A stretch of 64,000 nt of DNA, taken from positions 310,001 to 374,000 of the forward strand of contig VTFK01000092.1 of assembly GCA_009617715.1 (NCBI GenBank), in the 5' to 3' direction. Numbering within the stretch: position 1 is the stretch's first letter; each line of letters starts with the position of its first letter. A program made the translations under genes and the position numbers. The DNA is from Plectrocnemia conspersa (lineage: Eukaryota > Arthropoda > Insecta > Trichoptera > Polycentropodidae). The notes beneath the pieces are model-generated. The model saw only the letters and a list, made by a program, of their open reading frames with translations. It made no database searches and had not been told where the DNA came from. Positions 36,291 through 47,569 of this stretch are shown piece by piece.

Positions 36291-37660
36291 ACCCATTAGA
36301 ATGAAAAAATATTTAAATGTTTATATGGCAGCCCAGGAGTTACTGTTAAAGATTTTAACGGCGTATAATCTTAATTGTGATATTTTTAGCTAAGAAAATT
36401 AATTTAATTTTTAATATTTTTTTCATTATTTTACAGTCGAATGTCTAAGCAAAAAAGTTGCATTATTATTTATATTTTCAGATACATTATTACTAGATGA
36501 AAGAGTATATATAGTATCCAAATACAGCATGGTTATAAATTAGTTTTTAAAAAGAAGTAAAAATATTTACGAAATGACTGCAGTGAATGTGTATTTTTAT
36601 TGAAATTATTTAAACACTAGTAAAATAATACTTTTACTAGAGTAAATATAGCAAACCAAAAAAAAAAAATTATTAGCGCTTACTAGTACAAATATAATTT
36701 TAAATATTATATACAATATCACGTAAACATAAAAGTATAAAAATATTATCTTACAAATATTAAACGACATAAGTATTTACTTATTCAAATTTAATACTGA
36801 ACTATACAAATATACATAATTCCAATTGTCCGTGGATTATTTCCTTAAGCTTGCGCAGTAGTATAATTTCACGTGCAATTAAACATCGATTTGCTTCTAG
36901 CTATAGATATTCATAGAATAACTAGCTTTATGTAGTATATAAAACGTGTATACTATTTTCAAATTTAATATTAGATGCTCTTACTTTTTTAAAAAATTGC
37001 GATGTAAATGTTACAAATTTTTCCTTAAAACAAATATGCAATAAAGTTAATAACAATTGCTGTACAAGTATATTAATTTACAATTAAAATAAAATAAATT
37101 AATATATATAGTTGTACTAACTGTAAGCTCTTAGTTAATTATAGATTGATTATACCCAAATATATTTAAAATCTGAATAATCTGTTAGGATGTTTAAAAA
37201 TATGCATACTTTCTAGGATGATCGAAAGTATTTTAATAACCAACATTGTTTTGCGATTTTCTATTACTTTAACCGGCCGGCGGTTTTATCATTGCTTTGG
37301 TGATCTAAGAACCCGCTCTGATGAGAATAAATTACGAGAAATAATTTCAACAATAAATTCAATATTCCAAAAATATGATTTTTATATTGTTTTTGTAACA
37401 TAGAAATATCGGGCAATTAAAGAAAAATTATTTAATCGAAGCCAGACATTTATGTCGCTACAAAAATATTTGCAAAATACAGATTTGATTGAATATTGAT
37501 CATATTTAAAAAAATGTTTGAAGTTTATAAAACAACATTACTTAAGATATAAACACGTTCCGAGTGAAAATATAGTTAGGCAACTCGTCATAAAATATGC
37601 ATCCTTTCTTTAACACGGCAAAACTTTGTACAGCATAATTTAAAAATTATTCTCAAGTCG
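36291..37660. other. AT-rich spacer with ACTAGTAAAA words
   Basis: CACTAGTAAAATAATACTTT and related words at 36610-36690 resemble the AT-rich end of the CTGTTCAAACCC repeat, but the core is absent. The frame at 37218-37403 has no domain. Nothing else recognised. Confidence 0.45.
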
Positions 37661-37838
37661 ATATTGTTAAAGTTTAAACGCAGCAGCAACGCGAATCGTC
37701 TGCAAGTTAGCTGGAAAATGCAGGAAATAAAGCATGAGCTCTAAGAAATACCTGAAATGACAGCTGACAAACGATCGGTGCGCAATAAACGAATTCCTGC
37801 CACCGCAACACAGCAAATAAAGCCGAGAAGAGGACACG
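37661..37838. other. Mildly GC-richer segment
   Basis: No coding signal; the minus-strand frame 37667-37849 lacks a domain. Possibly a small conserved block. Confidence 0.25.
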
Positions 37839-37860
37839 CAAACAAACAAACAAACAAACA
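37839..37860 (+). repeat. CAAA tetranucleotide microsatellite
   Basis: Five tandem CAAA units preceded by G and followed by CAGTG. Confidence 0.9.
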
Positions 37861-38270
37861 GTGAAAGTGACGAGATGAAAAATTAAGAAGACAAAGTATT
37901 AAAATTTGGAATTTAAATTAATTAAAGTAGGGGCTTGGTTGAGAGGTAGGCTTGCCGACGAAATTGAAGTTACAAAACGAGGTTTTTTTTATGACTCGAA
38001 TGATAATTTACATTTCGCTCAGACTTTATTTCGCAGGAGGTTCCCGAGCAAATTAATATTTAAGAAAAACATATGACATAAAAATATTGTTTTCTCGAAG
38101 AAAAATATTATATTATCAAGAAAAATTCAATTACTTTTTTAATCAAAAATATATTTAAATGAATAAGTCGCTTTACCATTTAACTCTATTTTTTAATTCT
38201 AAAAAAAATTATAGTTAAATAAGATGTGTCATATTCTTATTAAAAAAATACCGCACAAAATGTAAATCTC
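37861..38270. other. AT-rich spacer
   Basis: Nothing recognised. Confidence 0.6.
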
Positions 38271-38760
38271 CTCATTCTAGAGATTCAGAAATCTCTCCCG
38301 TTCCGTCGACAACTAGTCTAGATAATTCATAACACCGAGAATTTCCATTAACATGTCTAGATGCGACCCAAAACTAGCCTACTTCACTCTGCTATGTACC
38401 TGTACCTGTTTCTGCTCACCTTCTGAGCTCGTTCCCATGAAAGTGTAATAGTTCGGTGTAAGGAGCGGTAGTTGAGAATAAAAACGCCCCCCTAATGCGC
38501 CTGCTTAAAAACATTCGCCTGGAATATGCAAAACTGCGGGTAATTTAATGAAAATATCATTCAAACTTTTCGCTGCTGGAGAGTTTTAAGTCGCCAACAC
38601 CCAGGCACGGTCGCCAGATAGCAAAAGCTCTTTGAAAAGTTTGAATAAAATTCAATTTCCATTCTTTAGCTTCGCTCGTTGCATAGGCGAGCGAAGCGGA
38701 GATCCGAAGATGCTTTGATCCGATATTGTGATGGTGCATTGATAATCTAATCGAATATAT
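38271..38760. promoter_or_regulatory. GC-rich island, candidate regulatory module
   Basis: About 480 bp of raised GC without a coding-like frame. It contains GCGCCTGC, TGTACCTGTACCTGTTTCTG (tandem GTACCT) and a 10-bp stem-loop at 38669-38697. Inferred regulatory. Confidence 0.3.
38669..38697. repeat. Perfect 10-bp inverted repeat
   Basis: GCTTCGCTCG and its complement CGAGCGAAGC with a 9-nt loop; GC-rich within an AT-rich region. Confidence 0.85.
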
Positions 38761-39370
38761 GTAAATTCTGCGAATGAATAAAAATCATATAACTCTGGTT
38801 GCCATAAAATCGTCCAAAACCAAACACCTGGTTTTGATAATTGTTTTACTACTTAAATCTTTATTTGTCTTGTGACTAGATACAGATAATAATATTATAA
38901 ATATTTTAGAACATAAAGAACGAAAAATAAATACCGATATTTCAGTATCAATAATTTATATATTTTGTTAATAAGCTGTAATTTATTAGTAAATTAACCA
39001 TGATTTTTTTGTAAGGAACATATCAATATTAACAAACATCATAGCGTGACATCAAATTTTAGTGGTAGAAATTTGTATTTATTAATTTTTTATTAAAGAC
39101 TATATCTAGTTTACAGATTTTTATATTTTTCGGTCGTAAGTGTTCTGTATAATATTTTTTTACTGGCCTTAAATAAATTCAATTGTCTTATTTTAGCATT
39201 TTTACCGTTTGATAGCCAAATTTAATTAAGACGATCATGATCTAATAAAAAACCCTACACCAAAAGATCTAATGAAATGGTAACTATTCTGAAACATAGA
39301 AAAGATAGAATGTTATTATTACATATAATGTGAGTGTGATAAACACCATCGGCAAAAATTCTTCGCTTAA
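38761..39370. other. AT-rich spacer
   Basis: Nothing recognised. Confidence 0.6.
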
Positions 39371-39930
39371 GAATTCTAGTGAGATTTTTTATAACATTAT
39401 CGGAAGGAATCTTTCAAGAGATTGCAATCGCATGTGAGGATGCTGAAAGTGCACTTTTCTCGCTGTTCGATTTTTCATTAATTTGTGCGCTTTCAGCGCA
39501 CGTACGTGGAGTAACATCTCCTGAAAAATACTGATATGGTCTCGGCAGTATTGCTACTCCTAGCTAGGCAATAAAATAAAAACGTGTTCGGTTAACACGT
39601 ACAAGTATTTCCCGAAAACGAAATGACCCAAACACAAAAAAATAAAATTTTGAACGTATCCAAAGAGATTTTTTACCGGTAACGTTAGCAATGGAAATAT
39701 TTTCGCGACAAAACAAACATAAACCCCTCCTGCCGATCCTGTGTTCGCAAAGTATTTGCGTCGGTTTTGAATGCAATCTCGACTGTAGCTTTGATGTAGC
39801 GTAGAAACAGAAAACTTCAATCAGATTTCTATTCCGGTGAATCGAAACTTGCTTTGAGAGATCCCAAAGGTACAATGTAATATATTCTGCTGCCATATGG
39901 CGAGAATTTTAATACTGGACGAGATATTTA
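39371..39930. promoter_or_regulatory. GC-richer island, candidate regulatory module
   Basis: Raised GC with palindromic words (GCGCTTTCAGCGC near 39489) and two overlapping minus-strand frames at 39560-39896 (86 and 110 codons) that share DNA in different frames. Neither shows a domain or codon bias. Confidence 0.25.
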
Positions 39931-41460
39931 GTGGCAACTCAATTTTGTCACCGAATTTTTATTTTTACACAGATGTTTGGTTATAACTTTTATACTATAA
40001 CTTTAAACAAACATTGCTTATAGATATTTTAATATATTGATTCTCCCAAAGCCAACACTACACTCACCACACGCCGTCTTCAAAAAAATATTATAGAAAA
40101 AAATTAAAAAACAGTAGATTCGGTGCAATTTGAGTATATTATTTAGCTTAAGATTTGGAACCATCAAATGTATTCTATAGCCACTGAAGCAATCTGTGCT
40201 TTGATATTATTTTCATACTTTTATTTTAAATAACTACAATTTATAATACAAATATTACTGGTGTTACCCACACCGAGTAAGCATATTTTAAAATATGTCT
40301 GAAGAATTGTTTGTATCTTAAAACTATATTTTTAGTTATATATCGGTCAGAGGGCCCCAATGGTAGCGAGCCCTTTAAAGTAAAGTTGCAAAATGTGTTT
40401 GGTTAATTCTATTCTAATTTTACTAACTAAAAATATTTTTTTTAGATTTTTACAAACCGATTTTGTTTTAAATTCTAACGACAAAGCTATCGTTTTTTCA
40501 TCAAAATGCCTTCAGTTAAACTAAACCTTTTTTATAAGCAATTTAAAAGCACCCTGATCCGTTTATAACGCATGAAGATAGTAGCGAATAAAATAATAAT
40601 TATGCTTTAAATGGTTCGAAACTTAGCTAAATTAATTTAGAAATAATTATAATATTTTTTATGTTTAAAGATCTTTTTTTATTAATTAACAACAATATTT
40701 TGAATTTTTTACTAAAAGTTGTTTTATGTATTAAAAATAAACATTATTTTTAATGATTAATTAAAGAAGACACGTATTCTTAGCAATTTGCGATAAGTAT
40801 TAAAATTCACAATGAATGATGAATTTTTGTCTTAAAAAAAATATAAAAAAAAAATTCAAAAAATTATGGTTTTGTTATTTTTTAAAATCAATTTATAAAA
40901 TATACAAAATTGTAAAATATATGCATAAAATATATGCGTTAGAAAAATGCGATTAAAAATCAAAAAAATATATAAATAAAATTAAGTTTTTACCAATAAA
41001 TATTAAAAACTTGTAAATTTTAACTATATTTATGTACTCGTCTTGTTAAATACTTTCTAATAATAGTACTACTTCTCGGTTATCCAAATGTATTATCTAA
41101 TTTATTCCTTTCACTTCTAAAATATTATTTATAGGTTCTAATTTTTTAGAATTGATATTTAAGACTCAATTACGATGTAATAAGATATTCGTATTATATA
41201 TCTAATTACATGTATAATATTAGTTAGATGCATGCAAATATTTAAATCTTTATGATAAATATTTTAAATTTTATATAAAAATGTTATTACACAATTATAT
41301 ATTAATTTGTATAATATTTACATATCATAACCTTATTCTGAATTATTTAAAAACTAATTTATAAAAAAATTAAAAAAATATGATTTTTTAAATAAATAAT
41401 TTTGATTTAGTTTTCAATTTCATTACTGTTAATTAAAAAATAACTAATAAAATAGAAATC
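39931..41460. other. Long AT-rich spacer
   Basis: Among the most AT-rich parts of the window; no gene or repeat recognised. Confidence 0.65.
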
Positions 41461-41473
41461 AAAAAAATAAAAA
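41461..41473 (-). terminator. RNA polymerase III terminator of the tRNA
   Basis: On the minus strand, one base after the discriminator A comes a run of five T, then A, then seven T. This is a standard Pol III termination signal and fits the tRNA just upstream of it. Confidence 0.85.
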
Positions 41474-41474
41474 G

Positions 41475-41546
41475 TGCGATGGCCGGGAATCGAACCCGGA
41501 TCAACTGCTTGGAAGGCAACTATGCTGACCATTACACCACCATCGC
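41475..41546 (-). tRNA. tRNA-Gly (anticodon TCC)
   Basis: The minus strand reads a complete 72-nt tRNA. The acceptor stem is GCGATGG pairing with CCATCGC and is followed by discriminator A. The D arm contains the A box TGGTGTAATGG. The anticodon loop CTTCCAA carries TCC, closed by the TTGC/GCAG-type stem. The TPsiC arm contains the B box GGTTCGATTCC. No intron is present and CCA is not encoded, as in eukaryotic nuclear tRNAs. All stems pair, the length is normal, and a Pol III terminator follows directly, so the gene looks functional. It stands alone in an AT-rich region, and no other tRNA was found in the window. Confidence 0.97.
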
Positions 41547-42330
41547 ACATACCTGCAAGCGAGAAATTTCAAATCAGATCCGTTCCAAAGACTAAAAATT
41601 ATTAAAGATAATAGCTATCATAGCTGTTTATATAAAAATAAACTACATACATATACTACGCTCCACTTATCTGCGTATTTATTTTTAGCCACGATTTACC
41701 TCGTTTAACTGCTCGTCTCGCGTAATCGTTTTATTATTATAAAACTTTAACGCTTATCTTAAGTGCTATAAAAACTTTAGTTTTACCTCAAGGAATTTAA
41801 TTTTTAACGCTATTAAAATACTACAAACGATAGGGACGTGAGTTCAGTTGCGTAAATATATATATAATGTCATATATTATTTTGTGTCTTTTCAGTTATC
41901 GGACGTTGGAAATCAATATATCAATATTTATCTTGTTTATGTTCGTTAGCTAAAATATTATTATTTTTACTTGTATCTTATCTTGAAGGATAAAGTTCCA
42001 TACTGGAACTCACTTTTTTTATATTAGATTATATTCAAACAGCATTTAATTGAAATTTAAAGCAGCTTTTCCTATGCCACGAAACGCATCAAAAAATAAA
42101 AAATAAATTTTACTTTTGAAACATCAAATTTAAAAAGTTAAACGAACAAATATGCAATAAAATTGTAAGACATTAAGTGATTTCCAAAGTTGCTTTCAAT
42201 TCTCGCCTTACAAATCTTTTCGTTTTTTTTTAGTGTTGGTGTCTATGGCCCAATGAAATCTGAGAAACTACAGATCAGCGTATTTTAATGGATCAAAAAT
42301 TTAGAGCTTATGTCATAGGCAATGATTTTT
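41547..42330. other. AT-rich spacer
   Basis: Nothing recognised. Confidence 0.6.
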
Positions 42331-42368
42331 CAGAATGTATTCACGAAATCAGAATGTATTCACGAAAT
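42331..42368 (+). repeat. Tandem duplication, two exact 19-bp units
   Basis: CAGAATGTATTCACGAAAT occurs twice in direct succession (42331-42349 and 42350-42368), a recent local duplication. Confidence 0.95.
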
Positions 42369-42639
42369 CCAAGAATCGTTTCTCTTTCGTTTTTGGTAGT
42401 CTGATTGACATATTCCTAAATTTCATCGCTACAAATGGCCACTGAACATCAATATCTTCAGGTTAATATTTTTAGTCAAGTACGCGAGCCCAAAGTGCAA
42501 ACTCAACATTTTTTTTATCTGGCATCATTCTTTAAATTGACTCTTTTAACATTAAATTAAAATCAATAGAAAAATATTTTTTTGAAAAAAATCATAGTGT
42601 GAAATGTACAGCAGCTGCAGCACATTTGTAATAGGATAT
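42369..42639. other. Spacer
   Basis: Nothing recognised. Confidence 0.5.
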
Positions 42640-42775
42640 ACTGATAGTCACTAATGAAATTTACGCTGTTTTAAAATGTCTCTGAAACTCAATTTTTACA
42701 GTTGCGAAACGTAAATTTGCTGTTCAAACCCAAACCCAACCTTGACCTAATAAAATTTCTAAAATGAATTATAAT
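42640..42775 (+). repeat. Dispersed repeat, CTGTTCAAACCC family
   Basis: Carries CACTAATGAAATTTAC, CAGTTGCGAAACG, TTTGCTGTTCAAACCCAAAC and CCTTGACCTAATAAAA in family order. It directly precedes the hairpin element at 42793, with about 20 bp between, so the two may be nested or adjacent insertions. GTTCAAACCC resembles a Pol III B box, which would fit a tRNA-derived SINE, but no A box is convincingly placed. Confidence 0.6.
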
Positions 42776-42792
42776 TTGGTAAAGACCAAAAT

Positions 42793-43210
42793 ACAAACTA
42801 ATCATCTCTCAGGAGAAAATAAGCGGAAGAATAAGTACAGCCAGACATCGCATCATATTGCTCCATAGTTTATCTGCACATCAATATGTTTTAAAAATAT
42901 GATAGCTATCCTTATCGATTTTACTATGGACTTCTAATATAATATGGCTGATCCAAGTATATTTAAACCAAATTTTGATCAATAGGAGGGCGCAAAAACA
43001 ATTATCACTTCTCAGAAGTCAAAAATCCACGTCAAAAGCAATAAAATCGTGTTGGCGCCGTTGCAGTGGGAACGCTCGGTAACGAGTTTTATTGCTTTTG
43101 ACGTGGATTTTTGACTTCTGAGAAGGGATAATTGTTTTTTGCGCTCTCCTATTGATCAAAATTTGGTTTAGATATGCTTTATTCGATGCTCACTTGTGTT
43201 TTTATACGTT
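42793..43210 (+). mobile_element. Hairpin-bearing repeat element, full-length copy 1
   Basis: About 415 bp aligned end to end with the reverse complement of 61875-62290. The left 170 bp (CATCTCTCAG, AATAAGCG, GAATAAGTACAG, GCATCATATTG, TTTTAAAAATAT, GATAGCTATC) is unique sequence. It is followed by a foldback with arms at 42964-43046 and 43087-43170 that pair over about 83 bp, with roughly three mismatches and one indel, around a 40-nt loop rich in GC. A short tail (GATATGCTTTATTCGATGCTCAC) follows. No protein is encoded. The structure fits a non-autonomous foldback or MITE-type element. If transcribed, the stem would give a long double-stranded RNA. Confidence 0.8.
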
Positions 43211-43660
43211 TATTTTTTATTATTTTTATACATTGCATCATACATTGATTCTAAATGAATTTAAAATCACTTTTTAATTTATTATAGGTACATTCAATCA
43301 ACACCAAGTCATTTTAAAATTTTATAGAACCGGTATAGAAAAAAATGGCTGCATGAAATGCGGGTTAATGGAAAAGCCATTAAGCACTCCCTGAACAACT
43401 TTGCTACCAGATGCAAGGAAGCAAGTGCAATCCCGTGGTAGCATATTTGATACGGTTGACCTAATTTGGATTTATTTAACGTGCACTTACTTATCGGTAA
43501 ACCATATCGTGTTAACCAGGCAGACATTTTGACACTGGCATTGGTTTTGCTTTACGCTTGTCGCAATATATTTTACAATTCTCAAATTCAAATCAACCCA
43601 AACCATAACGTAAATGGTTCAAATATCTACCTAATAAAGGAGCTACTGTTTTGGTGAATT
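43211..43660. other. Spacer with GC-balanced patch at 43330-43560
   Basis: Two short frames overlap on opposite strands (43309-43527 minus, 43466-43657 plus) without a domain. The word AAATCAACCCAAACCATAACG near 43590 weakly recalls the CTGTTCAAACCC family, so a decayed fragment is possible. Confidence 0.3.
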
Positions 43661-44390
43661 ATGGTATAAATAATAATCAGTTTATTATTGTTATACTCAA
43701 AGTAGTATAATTATTAAAAAAAAGTTAGCTTAAAATAAAACAGAATACAAATTTAAAATCCTCAACAAGACCTATATAACAACACCAACAGATATTGCTT
43801 AGTATTGTTCTTACTAAATAAAGTCTCATATCTCTTTATTCACACCATAACACAGTAAGCATATCTTACATTAAACCATTTGAACCAACTTTAACCACAT
43901 ACTTATATAAAATAAGAAATTTAAAAAAATCTTAGAATGAAACAATTTGTATATTTAAGCAACATAGATAGACTCTTTTTAGGATAAGATTATACTAAAA
44001 ATTATTAGCATATTATAATCTTAATGTACAAATAATTAAACTAGCATATTTTAACATATGCTTGCTCGGTGTGGAGTAACACAAGCAATACTATTTTAAC
44101 GGTATATTAATCGCTTTTAAAAATTCATTAATTATATTTCTTTACTTTTTTTATTAAATTTTTAATGTTTACCTTTTGTCTTAAAATAATATTTGATCAT
44201 ACAATTAATTTAATTACAGTGTAAAAAAAATTCAAAATTATTCGGTTAATATTTTTTTATGTATAGCTAGTAATATAATTTATATCTTATGACTTGAATA
44301 ATTAAAAAAAAATACGTAGTTTTATTATTAAATAAATGTCTAGCAAAATTTATAACCATAAGTTACAAACGAACTTTGCAATATGCCTGA
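43661..44390. other. AT-rich spacer
   Basis: Nothing recognised. Confidence 0.6.
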
Positions 44391-45000
44391 AAATGTTGAC
44401 TTAATCAGCTTATATGGAGGCCGGTAAATAATGGAGCCCTCTAGTGTGTACGTACACTTAAATGTCCATAGTGCCAAGACACCTTGATGAACGCTAAAAG
44501 TTTGCCCCTTCAATAACGCAGTATACCTCGAAAGTGTATATGAGGAGAGAGTAGGAAGCCGTTACGTCCCGGAAATGAACTATTAGCGCGCCGGAAGCGA
44601 CCGGAAGTGAGACGAGACGTTCGAGCAAATCCGAAGCCCTATGTTTCAGTGACTCCCGGATCCTTTTCCGCTTCCATCACGGCCGCCATTAGCGCCCCTT
44701 GCTCCTGGAAGAGTCGTCACGTGACGAACTTGTGCTGACATTGCGTGATTGGCCCAAGATCGATCCTCCAGGTGAGAGGAGTTTACCCCGAGAGATTGAT
44801 GATCTCCGGGGATATGTGCGGGGATAAGGACGTGTGCCGATTCTGGCTTTCGGCACGAGGATTTATTGCGCCGCTTTGTGTTGTGGTCTATTACAGTCAA
44901 TAAAGTTTGGGATGAAACATTCGAAAGTGGTAGCGATTTACTAGCGAGAATCGTGGAATGAATGGGTTCAGATTTAAAGAGCTGACGGAGAAAACGTGAT
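44391..45000. promoter_or_regulatory. GC-rich island with palindromic E-box
   Basis: About 600 bp of high GC. It contains the 14-bp perfect palindrome TCGTCACGTGACGA at 44714-44727 (CACGTG core, CREB/USF-like), paired GGAAGCGACCGGAAGTGA (Ets-like GGAAGT) near 44590, and CACGGCCGCCATTA. The 153-codon minus-strand frame at 44646-45107 crosses it. Half of that frame is GC-rich, but it has no domain and starts in AT-rich sequence, so I regard it as incidental. Candidate promoter or enhancer. Confidence 0.4.
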
Positions 45001-45524
45001 TTGTCGCTTTTGTGAGTAATGTATATTTTAACCATATTCATTATATATAGATTAAGTACATATATAACAAACATTGCACCTTCTAGCTCAATTAAAATAT
45101 TACACAATAATTATATTTTTATTTTTACATATTTTTTTATCGTTTCAAAAAATCAATGTTTAAGAAGAATGTATATTGTTGATTGCACGAAGTATATATT
45201 TTATGGCTTTAATTGAAAAATATATATGAACAGTAAATGTAAAAAATGTAGTAATTGTAAAAGTATTAAAAAACAATAAAAAAATGTATTCAAAAAATCA
45301 CGATGAATTGTCAAGATTGATCAAAATCTTTAACATCAAAAGTTTCGATACCAAAATTTAACTCAGTATTACATTAAATTTTTAACCAAATATGTAATAA
45401 AAACAATTCAAAAAAGAAATATATAAAATAAAATGGGCATTTATTGTAAGCATTTCATAGAATATATGTGCATTAAAATAAATAAGCTGTGCATTAGCGT
45501 TGCAGTAGTTTACACATACAAATC
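45001..45524. other. AT-rich spacer
   Basis: Nothing recognised. Confidence 0.6.
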
Positions 45525-45700
45525 TGCGCAGTGATTATAAAGTTTTACTGTTATTTACCAATGGAATTTTAAATGAATTGTTCGGCCTAGTTAATAAAAT
45601 TATATTCATACTTTACTTTAACTGTTGAGAAACGACTGATTACTGTTCAAACCCAAAAATAACCTAATAAAAGTTTAAACACTAATTCTGTATTTAATTT
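45525..45700 (+). repeat. Dispersed repeat, CTGTTCAAACCC family
   Basis: Carries ACCAATGGAATTTTAAAT, GGCCTAGTTAATAAA, AACTGTTGAGAAACGACTG, TACTGTTCAAACCCAAAA and TAACCTAATAAAA in family order, matching the 17.9-kb and 42.6-kb copies. Confidence 0.6.
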
Positions 45701-46061
45701 ATAATATTCAATCAATTTTAACAGCTTTTATATTATATTAGATACAAAATAGTTTTTTATGTCATTTGTGAAATTTTGTTTAAAAATATAAATATTTTAA
45801 ATAAAAACTAATTAATAAAAATATTTTTTCTAAAGCTTCTAGCGGTTTGTTTACACTTTTGTCAAATAAATTTTTAACATATTTTACAATTGATATTTAA
45901 TAAACAAAAAAAAAATTTCCTAATTATTTCTAAGCACAAATGTTTTTGTAAAATTATATAATACTAAAAACTTTTTTATGTTTAAATCAAAAATGATACA
46001 ATAGTTTTTTTTCAAGTAGTTTTATAATATAAATTACGTTTTAAATACCTAATAAATGCCG
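45701..46061. other. AT-rich spacer
   Basis: Nothing recognised. Confidence 0.6.
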
Positions 46062-46186
46062 GTCAAAAGAACGTGCGTCAAATGAGCGCCGCCATAAGAG
46101 CGTTTACGCTGTAACAAAATAGCGTGCGTCAAATGCGCAGAGAGTCATATGAGCGCTTTAAAAAAGAGAGCACGTCATAAGAGCGC
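46062..46186 (+). repeat. Irregular cluster of six GTCAAATGAGCGC-type words
   Basis: Related 12-13-mers start at 46062 (GTCAAAAGAACG), 46077 (GTCAAATGAGCGC), 46091 (GCCATAAGAGCGT), 46128 (GTCAAATGCGCAG), 46144 (GTCATATGAGCGC) and 46174 (GTCATAAGAGCGC). Spacing is irregular (14-37 bp). Consensus GTCAWAWGAGCGC. A further relative, GTCAAATGGGCT, lies at 46999. It may be the end of a mobile element with subterminal repeats or a protein-binding array. Confidence 0.75.
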
Positions 46187-47569
46187 AAAAATACTTGGAG
46201 AATATCAAGTAATGAATATTTTAGGAATTCGGTATATAAAATATAAGTAAATTGTAAGAAATTTACAAAGAATTAAAATTCACGAGATATAGGCGGTAAA
46301 ATTATTATTTTATGTGCCAAAGCGTTATGACGAAAAAAATGATTAATCAATGAAAACATTATTATTTATTAATTATTACGTACATACGAAAGTATGGCTC
46401 CCCATCCCCATACGTACGATATACATATATTTTGTAATAAAATGAAACGCTGATTTTAAATTTATCATTAGATTTGTTCTTTAGTGTTTCATTAAATTGA
46501 CAAATATATATCGACTCGACTTGCAATTAATGCGTGAAGTTATAGGGCAGGTATAGACCATTTTTTTTGCTATTTGACGCCAGACTTTTTTTTTGCTATT
46601 TAACAATAAACAAATATAAATAAAATTATCGTGAAACTTTTTTTTAGATAACATATTTTTTAATTATATGCAATAAATAAAATATAATATTCAGTTTTCA
46701 CAGCATCGCGGTTGGTTTTTGGGTATCTATTTTAGACGACTACACTCTATCTCGAATAACGACTGAGTTCGAATATTATATACTATATTTCAGTTAATCA
46801 AACGATTATTTTTTTATATATTAAAGTGTAAAAACAATAATCTATTATTAATCATACACATATGACATATGTTTGTATATCGAAAATTTCCATATGTATG
46901 GTCAGAAATGCGCCACTACGTTAGATTAATTTAGTATTTTAATGAATTATTGTGTTTGGTATACATACATACTATAGAGAAACTGTAAATTGGGCGACGG
47001 TCAAATGGGCTATTCAAATTGTTTATTTTAAGATTTTTTTAAATTATTATTTACATTTTCTACGTCTGATAATGAATAAACAGAAAACAAGTAGGTCCTG
47101 AAAATTCATGGTATATATTTAATTTTTTTATAAATATAGCAACAATATTATCATAATCGTCGTAAAATATATTGTTGTTCATAAAAAAATCAAAACCTTC
47201 TGCCTACCTAGCTATAAACTACTTTACAGACCAAGGATAGAATAGTTTACAACTTAATATAATACATTATTTATTAGGAAACCTAAAATAGCTTTGTTAA
47301 ATATATATTTGCGCTATATCTAATACAAATAATCCCTTTGATGAAATCTTACATCTAAAGTTAGCTATACAATACTTATAATGGGAAAAGTTGCCCGAGG
47401 ATATATTCTTCTAAAACTATGAACAATAAGTTCATAACTTAATCTACATTTCACAACTTGCTACCGTAAGTACTGTCTGTTTAAAATCTAAAAATATGAT
47501 TGCGAAAGGTGCGATATTTACCTTAAATAACCTTTAATTGCCTTTTTTCTCACGATCATACCAAAGAGA
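46187..47569. other. AT-rich spacer
   Basis: Contains the isolated word GGGCGACGGTCAAATGGGCT at about 46993-47012, related to the 46062 cluster. No gene or RNA seen. Confidence 0.5.

Noticed and set aside
39560..39896. Two overlapping minus-strand frames (86 and 110 codons)
   Set aside because: They use the same DNA in different frames, so at most one could be real, and neither shows codon bias or a domain.
44646..45107. 153-codon minus-strand open frame
   Set aside because: It starts in AT-rich low-complexity sequence, shows no domain, and is open mainly because the island is GC-rich.
46062..46186. CRISPR-like array
   Set aside because: The words vary, spacing is irregular and short, and the context is eukaryotic.
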